From Diphasiastrum complanatum (Eukaryota; Streptophyta; Lycopodiopsida; Lycopodiales; Lycopodiaceae), in the NCBI GenBank assembly GCA_029204225.1, contig CM055095.1, positions 24,968,503 to 25,032,502 of the forward strand: a DNA stretch of 64,000 nt, read 5' to 3'. A program made the position numbers and the translations under genes. Of this stretch, positions 23,281 to 31,890 are shown piece by piece (position 1 is the first letter of the stretch; each line of letters opens with the position of its first letter). Under the pieces are notes generated by a model. It saw nothing but the letters and a program-made list of their open reading frames with translations. It searched no databases and had not been told where the DNA came from.

Positions 23281-24360
23281 TTACAAAGTGACGTAGAAAG
23301 ATCACTTTCCATTAACTTTTACTGAAAGCATTTTGGATTGCCTTGCTGGAGCAGGAGCTTATAGCTTCCTGGATGGATTTAGTGGTTACAACCAGGTTAA
23401 AATTGCACCTGCCGATCGTCACAAAATAGCTTTTGCAACATAATGGGGCACCTATGCTTACAAAGTAATGTTGTTTGGACTCTATAATGCACCAAGTTCG
23501 TTCCAAAGAGTAATGCAATTTGCTTTTAAAGATTATCTACAAAAATCTCTTGAAATTTACTTGGATGACCTGGGAGTCCATAGTACAGATACAGACCACT
23601 TGGATCAATTGGAGAAAGTATTTGAAAGATGTCGCAAATATCAAATTTCTCTAAATCCATAAAAATGCCAGATATGGGTTTCCCACGGAGTTGTGCTTGG
23701 GCATGTGATATCGAGACATGGTATTGCCACAAATTATTCTAAGATCAAGATTATTGTGGAATTGCCACCGCCAACAATGATTCGTGGAGTTTATGTGTTT
23801 ATGGGTCATGCAAAATACTATTGAATTTTTATTATTATCTTCTTTGTGGATTTAGCAAGACCTACATACAAACTGACTATTGTTCCTATTTGGACAGTAG
23901 AGGCATTAGAAGCCTTTGAAAAATTAAAAAAAGCATTAACTTCAGCACCAATACTGCATTCTCCAGATTGGACGATTGAATTTCATGTTCACACGGATGC
24001 CTCGAAATATGCCATTGGATCAGTTTTGACGCAACCAGGTGATTACAAGAAGGACTATCCTATACGATTTGCAAGCAGACAGCTTACAAATCCGGAGAAG
24101 AATTATTCAACAACAGAACGTGAAGCGTTAGCCATGATTTTTTTTGTTCGAAAATTTCGTCACTACCTCATGGAAACGCACTTTGCCTTTTATACGGATC
24201 ACCAACCGTTGCTTTATTTGGTAAACAAGACGTGCAATATTGAATGTATTGCAAGATGATTAATATTATTGACTGAATTTGGCTTTTGAATTGTGTTTCG
24301 ATAGGGGAAGCAACATTATCTAGCCGATCACATTTCGTGAATCAAATCCACCCAGTTAAT
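23281..24360 (+). pseudogene. Gypsy reverse transcriptase (palm) and RNase H
   Basis: RT begins abruptly at KDHFPL, missing the fingers. Then come AYSFLDGFSGYNQVKIAP (first catalytic Asp), LFGLYNAPSSFQRVM, and IYLDDLGVHS (YLDD catalytic motif, about 23550). RNase H follows: FHVHTDASKYAIGSVL, YPIRFASRQL, NYSTTEREALAMIFFV and FYTDHQPLLYLV, with stops at about 23662 and 23823 and several beyond 24259. It then reads into HYLADHIS. The coding line resumes on the minus strand at 28442. The first codons there (TEVDDVVSFYVEP) join in frame to PVN before the nested copia. Confidence 0.88.
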
Positions 24361-24363
24361 GCA

Positions 24364-24610
24364 GTTAAGAAACACAGTTTAAACACCCGACCGCATCAAT
24401 CACCACAGCACAACGTCAAGTGCAACAAGACAAGACAACAAAATTGCTCTCAACAAACTGTATATTCAACTAACTAAGTACAAAGATAAGTTGCTTAAAA
24501 GCATTCAAAGGGCTCGTAAAAGAAAGATGGCCCGATAACTCTAGAACTAAGCACACGTGGTGCCGTCAAAATAAGAAAGCACTGTATAAGTCGATCATTG
24601 TTGTTTTAAC
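24364..24610 (-). repeat. 3' LTR of copia-1
   Basis: Inverted relative to 28443-28693 and about 90% similar by eye. On the minus strand it starts GTTAAAACAACAATG after a purine tract (GAGGGATAGA, 24611-24620) and ends ...TTTCTTAAC. The extra GCA at 24361-24363 separates it from the presumed target site. Confidence 0.88.
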
Positions 24611-24702
24611 TCTATCCCTCAATGATCATCGTCTCTCTTTATTTTAGAGTTTACTCTATTCATGGAACATACCTCCATGATAGTATTACAAGTAAAGGTT
24701 TT

Positions 24703-25167
24703 TTACATAACCATATCTAAGCCAAGTTTGGCTCTAAAAGTCTCAAACTTTTCTTTACTTAAAGCTTTTGTAAATATATCAGCAACTTGTAATAACGTAG
24801 AACAATGTACAATACTTATATCTTCAGATTGTAACTTCTCACGCACAAAGTGATATTTTACCTCAATATGTTTTGTCCTTGCGTGAAAGATAGGATTCTT
24901 AGCCAATTGTATTCCACTTTGACTGTCACAGAAAATAACAGTAGGATATACCTGCTTCATGCCAATCTCACATAACAACTTACGTAGCCAAACAGCTTCC
25001 TGGGTAGCAGAACTTAATGCTTTATATTTGGCTTCTGTAGAAGAAAGAGAAATAGTATCTTGCTTCTTGCTAGACCATGAAAAACAACCGCTACCAAAAT
25101 TGAAGGCATAACCTGTTGTTGACTTTCTATCATCTATACTTCTTGTCCAATCAGCATCAACATAACC
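24703..25167 (-). pseudogene. Copia-1 RNase H
   Basis: Reads GYVDADWTRSIDDRKSTTGYAF, WSSKKQDTISLSSTEAKY, then VIFCDSQSGIQLAKNP and ARTKHIEVKYHFVRE, ending with VADIFTKALSKEKF. All expected Ty1/copia RNase H blocks are present. It is cut off from the RT frame only by one nonsense codon (TAG, about 25168-25170). One residue of the usual AEYxA block reads AKYKA. Confidence 0.88.
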
Positions 25168-27315
25168 CTACAACTTAGGTAAAACACTTTGTCTTTTGTA
25201 GATTAGGCCAAGGTTAGGTGTACCTTTCACATACCTCAAAATCCTTTTTGCAGCTTTCCAATGGTCCATAGTGGGTGATGACGTGAATTGGCTAATCAAA
25301 CTTACAGCATAACAAATATCAGGACGTGTAGTCGTAAGATATATCAAACTCCCAACTAGCTGACCAAATAGAGTAGTGTCAACATGTGCACTATCATCAA
25401 TATGAGATAATTTCTTACCAGCTTCGCAAGGGGTGATGGAAGGTTTGCATTCTGTCATGTGAAATCTCTCAAATATCTCACCCACATACTTGTTTTGACA
25501 TAACCGGATATCACTGCCAGTTTGCCATACTTTGACACCCAAGCAATAGTGCATAAGATCTAAATCTGTCGTCTCAAACTGCTTGCATAAGTTGGCTTTG
25601 ATAGAATGAGTGAGGTTCTCATCATTGTCCGTGATAATGATATCATCAACGTAAAGTACAATCAAGGCAATGTTGTCATCATTTATAAGAACATAAATGT
25701 TTGGATCTAAATTTGTTCTTACAAACCCATGAGAAAGAAAATAATTGTCAATGCGTCCATACCATGCGCGTGGTGCTTGCTTAAGGCCATAAAGTGCTTT
25801 GTGTAGTTTACATACCTTCTGTTCTTGCCCTTTTGCCATGAAGCTTTGCGGTTGGACCATATAAACTTCTTCCTCTAAGTCACCATTGAAAAATGCGAAC
25901 TTCACATCCATTTGATGGATCTTCCACCCAAAATGAGATGCTAAGGCAATGATAAGACGTAGCGTAGTCCACTTAGCCACTAGAGCAAATGTCTCTTCAT
26001 AGTCAATTCCTTTGCTTTGCTCATAACCCTTCACTACTAGGCGTGCCTTATGCTTTGCTATCATGCCATCCGCATGAAACTTTGTTCTAAACACCCATTT
26101 GTTGTCAATGGGTTTCTTTCCAAGTGGTAGATCAACCAAATCCCATGTATCATGTTTGTGGATGGATTCTATCTCCTCTTCCATTGCCCTTTGCCACTCT
26201 TTGTGATCTTTTGTCTCATCAAAGGTTGATGGCTCTTGACACTTCAAAATGTCACTCATTAGGGCATAGTTCACATGATAACGATCGGGAGACTTCCTTT
26301 CCCGCGTTGATCTTCTCACTTCTCCTTGTGTGCTAGATCCTGGTTGATTTAGCTTTGCGTCCTTCATGATCTTTTCATACCATTTTGGTATCTTAGATTC
26401 AGGTGATACACTACATGGAGAGTATGTATCCCAAGGAGTGTCTAAGTAATGTCTCTTACTTCCAACCGGTTTCTCCTTTATTGCTCCTATTGACAAGTAC
26501 CTCCCCCGAAGCTCTTCAATAGGTGGTGTCCTTTCGTACTCGCCCTCTCGACTCTTGTCTTCACGTGCATCATCTTGTGGAGCATCTTCTTCATCTTCTT
26601 CCTCCAAAATTGTGGATAGTCTTTTGATGCTTTCAACACTTGCATGGTCTTCATCTTCAAACCTATGCATTTTATCAAAGATCACATCTTTGCTAATGTG
26701 AATCTTGTTTGTTACAGGATCAAAACACCTGTATGCCTTCGTCCTCTCATCATAACCAACGAAGATACACTTGATTGCTTTGGCATCAAGTTTATTTCGC
26801 TCCTCCTTTGGCACATGTACATAGGCCTTACATCCAATGACACGAAACTTGTCAATTTTTGGCTTTATTCTTGTAAATGCTTCTTCGGGAGTCACATTTG
26901 GAAGCGCAACTGTAGGGCTCCTGTTTTGCAAGAATGTTGCCGCACTGCACGCTTCCGACCAAAGTGAATCGGTCAAGCCCATTCGCTTCATCATGGAGCG
27001 TGCACTCTCCATAATAGTCCTGTTTTTCCTTTCAGCTACACCATTACTATGTAGCGTGTGTGACGGTGTGAATTGTCTTTTGATGCCGTGTTCTTTGCAA
27101 AAGTCCTCAAAATCATCAAATTTGTATTCCCCCCCTCTATTATACCTTAGCACTTTGATGCGTGCATCCAGTTGGTTCTCTACCAAAGTCTTGAACTCCT
27201 TGAAGCGAGCAAAAGCGTCAGATTTCTTCTTCAAGAAATAAATCCATGTCCTCCTAGAGTAATTATCTATGAAACTCATAAAATAATATGCTTTCCCCAA
27301 CGACATGGTCCGCAC
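25168..27315 (-). pseudogene. Copia-1 integrase and reverse transcriptase
   Basis: One open frame of 715 codons. Integrase: FIDNYSRRTWIYFL (first Asp, residue about 17). In RYNRGGEY the usual second catalytic Asp (SDRGGEF-type) reads Asn. NGVAERKNRTIMESAR carries the catalytic Glu. The GKKP/RKxxPP-type C-terminal region follows (STRERKSPDRY). RT: NKWVFRTKFHADG, VVKGYEQSKGIDYEETFAL, QMDVKFAFFNGDLEEEVYM, LKQAPRAWY, and LYVDDIIIT with an intact YVDD, then the tether to RNase H. The frame is well preserved, so insertion is fairly recent, but the Asp-to-Asn change, the 5' frameshift (about 27263-27315) and the 3' nonsense codon make it inactive. Confidence 0.93.
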
Positions 27316-27625
27316 AGGTCGTTGTGAATGAGTTCCAGTGGTTTCTTAGCTCTTGCAGCTCCACCTTTCTTGAATGTCTCCCTGTGTGCTTTCCCATGAC
27401 GCATCCTTCACATATTGCATGATGATCATCCTGCAATGCCGGTAACCCTATTACCATCTTCAGTTTTGCCATCAATCTCAAGCTCCCATAGCTCAAATGA
27501 CCAAGTCTTCTGTGCCACAACTCAGATTGAGATGTTGTTGAGATAGCCAAACCATATTCTCCTAGTTTTGTAGCATCCAATTTATAAAGGCCATAGTTAC
27601 TATCTCTATAACCCTTCGCCACCAC
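27263..27625 (-). pseudogene. Copia-1 GAG-pre-integrase domain
   Basis: Contains LWHRRLGHLSYGSLRLMAK (the H..H part of the integrase zinc-binding domain) and CEGCVMGKHTGR (the C..C part), giving a complete HHCC site. It joins the integrase core by a frameshift in the overlap 27263-27315. Upstream, protease and gag zinc-knuckle sequences are absent: gag coding (ending QTPQEDQALP) is only a few codons away. Confidence 0.88.
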
Positions 27626-27626
27626 T

Positions 27627-28213
27627 TTATGGCAAGGCTTGATCCTCCTGTGGGGTTTGCCTTGACTTCACCACTTCACGATGCTGCTCTTCTTGCAACA
27701 TGATTACGTAGAAGTCTTCAAAAGTAGGCAACCTCTCCCTCGAAGCAATGTCGCTCACAAACATCTGTAGCCCTTCCGAGACACCGCTCATTGTGGTATG
27801 TACCAATTCAACGTCCCTAATTGGTTTTCCAATTGCCACAAGTTGATCTCTCAGCTCCTTTATCCTTGTGAAGAAAGATCCCACTGATTCACTTTCTTCC
27901 ATCCTTACTGCGTTCAATCTCGACTTCAAGAACATGGCTTGAGTTGGATTGCAACTTTGAAATTGCATTCTAAGAGCTTCCCAAGCTCCCCTAGCCGTCG
28001 TGGCATCACTTATATGAGTGATTACATGGTCTTTCACTAAAAGATTGATTAAGGACAATGCTCTCTACGCCTTTTTATCAAAGGCCCTCATGTCACATGG
28101 AGTGGTATTTGGCCGGACTTCAATACCTGCCACGATCTCCCACAACTCTTTTTCCATCAAAATGCTCTTCATTTTGAATTTCCAGATGTTGTAGTTAGAA
28201 GCCCCATCAAGTT
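27627..28213 (-). pseudogene. Copia-1 gag, split by inversion
   Basis: Begins at the inversion breakpoint with PKLDGASNYNIWKFKMKS, the capsid N-terminal consensus, then KELWEIVAGIEV. A nonsense codon lies near 28071; LLVKDHVITHISDATTARG, RLNAVRMEESESVGSFFTRIKE and LREEQH-type tail blocks follow. The first codons (MANIN) are now at 29976-29990 on the plus strand. No CCHC knuckle follows; the sequence goes directly to the GAG-pre-integrase domain. Confidence 0.88.
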
Positions 28214-28442
28214 TGGGATTTCATGCGGTAAAACACATCTACGTAGAATATTGTCTAATCCACGACGATATAATTGTCCTACAATCAATTGATAAGGTTG
28301 AGCCTTATGAATCAATTGTCTCTTCTGTACTTTTGTCAAAGAGTCATTCGGTTGTCCTAGCATCAGGTACTCAAGAATATCCACTGCCCACTCAGGTACT
28401 GGTTCTACATAGAATGATACAACATCATCCACTTCAGTATTA
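28214..28442 (-). pseudogene. Displaced gypsy pol segment between RNase H and integrase
   Basis: The minus strand decodes to TEVDDVVSFYVEPVPEWAVD, then YQLIVGQLYRRGLDNILRRC and VLPHEIP, the gypsy segment that precedes the HHCC domain of integrase. It is in opposite orientation to the rest of the gypsy. Its two ends fit the plus-strand gypsy coding at 24360 (PVN) and at 29988 (NEAILDD). Confidence 0.88.
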
Positions 28443-28693
28443 GTTAAATTAGCAATGATCGACTTATACAGTGCTTTCTTATTTCGACGGCACCGCGTGT
28501 GCTTAGTTCTAGAGTTATCGGGCCATCTTTCTTTTATGAGCCCTTCGAGTGCCTTTAAGCAACTTATCTTTGTACTTACTTAGTTAGTTGAATATACAGT
28601 TTGTTGAGAGTAATTCTGTTGTCTTGTCTTGTTGCACTTGACGTTGTGTTGTGGTGATTGATCTGGTCGGGTGTTTAAACTGTGTTTTTTAAC
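28443..28693 (+). repeat. 5' LTR of copia-1, inverted
   Basis: 251 bp, inverted copy of 24364-24610. Starts GTTAAATTAGCAATG and ends TTTTTTAAC. The termini are GTTAA...TTAAC rather than the usual TG...CA. Confidence 0.88.
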
Positions 28694-28694
28694 T

Positions 28695-28706
28695 TGGTAT
28701 CAGAGC
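28695..28706 (+). other. Copia-1 primer binding site
   Basis: TGGTATCAGAGC, a perfect plant copia tRNA-iMet site, one base after the LTR end. Confidence 0.92.
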
Positions 28707-29987
28707 CCCTTGGTGGCTTGAATCACCGGACAAGAACAAAGAGCTGCGAATTCACGACGGTTTGTTGGCTAGGAAGCACAAAACCAAGTCTGTGGAGATT
28801 CGTGGAATAGCTCAAAACTGTAAGAATTTTCAGAGGCAGAGGATTGTTAGCTAAATCAGAGGGCAAGCAAAAAGTGAAGCTGGAAAATCTTTTGAAGGGT
28901 TGCTTGGAATGAGTGATTGGTTTGAATCCAATCGAACACCATTTAAAGAGCGGTTTGGAGCAGAATATTGCCTGCTGTAGGGCGACCTCAACCAGATAGG
29001 ACCTGCAAGTGAAAGCTCAGGAAAAGCCTGAGTAAAGACCAAAATATCCTTCTCTTCAAAGCTGCTAGGGTTTCAAAGAGCAAAATCGTGGACATCTCCT
29101 TGTAGGAGGACATTTTCAGAGCTGTAAGTTGCTGAGAATGGGCGCCCTAGTAGTGCGACCCAGCAGCAAGGAGGCCGCGACTGGCCGTGGAGAAAGAGAA
29201 CAGCTAGATCGATCCACAGGCAGTAGCCATAGCTTGTGAAGAGAAAGGAAGATCCATCGTGAAGAGAGAGGTCACATGGAGAAGAGGAGGAGAGGTTGCG
29301 GGACCTCGCACGCGCCCAGTTCAGCTAACATGTTAGCGGCCTGAAGTGTCTGGTGCTTCAAAGGCCCTTGATCGACGCACAGAAGCATAAAAAGCCATCC
29401 GATCTCGAGTCACACAGATCGACGATGGTGATTGCACATCAGGTGGGTCGTTGGATCTAAAGGATTCGTTGGATTGATGTGAAAAAGCTTGAAGAGGTCT
29501 GAAGTGCAAAGTGCATTGCAACTTCATTAAAAATCTTCAAATTGAAATAATTGTTGGGTCCCAAGTTTTTGAAGGGTGAAGATTCTTCACACTGAAGAAA
29601 CAGTTCAAAAGCCAAAATTGCCCTTATTTTCACCTCCTTTAGCCTATTTTGGCCAAATGAAAGGCTATAGCCTCCAAACGAAGGGCACCCTGACTGTACC
29701 TACAAGTACGGTACACCAAAACAGAGTGATTGCCATGGAGAAAGTGTTCGGAATGCGCCAGAAGTGATTTCACCATTCCACTGGGCAGGTAGCTGGGAGT
29801 TGGTGACGAGAAGTATTTCGGAAAGCGACGCCAGTTTGGCTTTCAACTTGGCGAAAGAGCGGGCGGGTGGCCTGATAAGCCAAAAATTGCAGGTGATTAT
29901 TTTTTATTTCTGACATCGCGGTTAGCTTCGACATACACTTTATAGCCTACAGGTGGAGTTTCAAGCAATTTGGAGATGGCAAACATC
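28707..29987 (+). other. Copia-1 untranslated leader, inverted
   Basis: About 1.27 kb between primer site and the gag ATG (29976, MANIN). It holds no recognisable coding region. A leader this long is unusual for copia. It ends at the inversion breakpoint, where gypsy integrase coding (AATGAGGCAATTTTGGAC) starts. Confidence 0.65.
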
Positions 29988-31053
29988 AATGAGGCAATTT
30001 TGGACGATCCAATGATGGCATGGGCAGAGGACACTTCTTTACATATATTATTGTTCGCAAACTTTTGCAATCAGGTTGTTGGTGGCCTATGCTTTATAAG
30101 GACACAGAAAATTATATTCAGACATGTGATGTTTGCCAGCGAGCACGATGACCTACTAGATAGCACTATAAATCCTTGCCTGCGGTTTTATCGCAAGCAC
30201 CGTTTGAAAAATGGGGACTGGATTATGTTGGTCCTATTCATCCTGCCACACAAGGATCTCAGGCCCGATACATTATCGTAGCAACTGATTATATGACCAA
30301 GTGGGTTGAAGCCAAAGCTGTCAAAGTTGCTGATGCAAAATATACGGCCAAGTTTTTTTATGAAAATATTATAATCAGATTTGGATGTCCGATCGTGATT
30401 GTCAATGACCGAGGTACACACTTTGTTAATCAAACAATAAAGTGTTTATTGGTAGATTTTTTTGTTATACACAGATTTAGCACTCCTTACTATTCCAGAG
30501 GAAATGGCCAAGCTGAATCTTCCAATAAGATTCTCTACACTATTATGACAAAGACAGTTGAAGTGAGTCAGTCTGATTGGGAACATAATCTGTATGCACC
30601 GTTATGGGCATTCAGAACCGCGTACAAAAATAGTACAAATCAAACACCCTTTCAACTGGTTTATGGTCAAGATGTTGTCATGCCAATTGAATTTTTAATC
30701 CCATCTTTATGCATAGTGGCAACAGAATGGTTAAATCATGATAACTCTTTACAACTACGTCATGAAGCATTGCACAAATTATGTGAAACACGATTGATGG
30801 CAATTCATGCGTTAGCAGCAGAGAAAGCCCATCGAAAGGCATGGCACGATCATCGGTTGCACAAAAAGGATGTGAAAGTAGGAGATCTTGCACTGTTGTA
30901 CAAAACCAAGTTGATCAAGGGAAAATTGAAGTTTACGGTGAAGGCCTGTATAAAACAAAGGAAATTCTGAACTATGGCGCAGTAATTCTTGAGCACTTGG
31001 ATGGAAAATTGTTTGATACTCCGGTGAATGACAATCAATTACGCAAGTTTTGA
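29988..31053 (+). pseudogene. Gypsy integrase
   Basis: Decodes (first in shifted frames) to DGMGRGHF, a WWPMLYKD.ENYIQTCDVCQ zinc-binding end, then an open frame 30176-30970. That frame has APFEKWGLDYVGPI (first Asp), VATDYMTKWVEAKAV, IVNDRGTHFVNQ (second Asp) and RGNGQAESSNKIL (catalytic Glu), so the DDE triad is intact. It continues through TPFQLVYGQDVVMPIE into the C-terminal GPY-like region (YKTKEILNYGAVILEHLDGK) in another frame, ending near 31053. The open frame is better preserved than gag. Confidence 0.9.
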
Positions 31054-31890
31054 CAGCCTGCTCTGCCAGTTCAGCAAGCCAAATTTCAATGATTTTTAAT
31101 TTTATTTGTTTTTCAAGTTTTTGTTTTCAATATCTAATTGTTCAATTTTTGTTTGGAAAAGATAGTAAAAAAAAAAAATTAGAAAAGACTGATGAGCAAA
31201 AGTCAGAAAAGTCATCAGCATGGGAAAGATGAAGGAAAGTATTTTTGAAAAAATGACTTATAAAAATACTGTTTTGGTCAGATGTTGCCTATACAATATC
31301 AGAAACCTTCGCTGAGCTCTCAGACTGAACATCCACTTCAGATATGTCTATATTGAGTTGGGCGAAGGTTCTTGTCCAGAAAAAATCCATTTTTTGAGTC
31401 AGACGAATGATCAACAATATGCCATTTGGAGAACCTTCACCGAGCACCTTACTCTCATTATGAACCTTTGCTGACATGCTAGATGGTCTTAAAATGTCAT
31501 AATTATGTTGGCGATAGCCTCAGATCTTGAAAAAATACATTTATGACAGTACTTGGGCGAAGGACCCTCTTGGGCGAAGATTCATCCTTCGCCAACCCTG
31601 GAAAACGTTCGCCGGAGATGTTCAGATCCCCAGAAACCTTCGCCGATATTTTTATAGCCTATTTTCACAATACTGTACATGTCTGCAGATTTTTGTTCAG
31701 AATTGATCAGCCAAACTAGTATTCAGTGTAATGGACCCTCCAAATTCACCTATAAGTTGGCTGAATTCGATTCATTCCTCACTTGTGCTAGCGAAGCTCT
31801 TGTGAATTTTTTCCATGACCAAAGTCTTCCAAACTTTCTGAACTATTTTCTAATATACATTCGCGCGTCATACTTTTTGTTTCTGATCAT
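31054..31890 (+). other. Gypsy 3' spacer with motif cluster
   Basis: Non-coding. Contains CCTTCGC or its complement GCGAAGG at about 31306, 31364, 31557, 31575, 31590 and 31642, with variants CCTTCACCGAG (31430) and GTTCGCCGGAG (31606). Homologous to 2216-2650 (minus). Confidence 0.6.

Larger units (their letters stand above)
24361..29987 (-). mobile_element. Nested copia (copia-1), rearranged by inversion
   Basis: A Ty1/copia element inserted on the minus strand into gypsy pol. Its 3' LTR (24364-24610), RNase H, RT, integrase and gag run on the minus strand up to 28213. Its 5' LTR, primer site and leader lie beyond, but on the plus strand (28443-29987), with 229 bp of gypsy pol (28214-28442, minus) between. 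A single inversion of about 28214-29987 restores a normal minus-strand copia flanked by gypsy. TAAT at 24357-24360 and ATTA (its complement) at 28439-28442 look like the target duplication. Confidence 0.85.
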
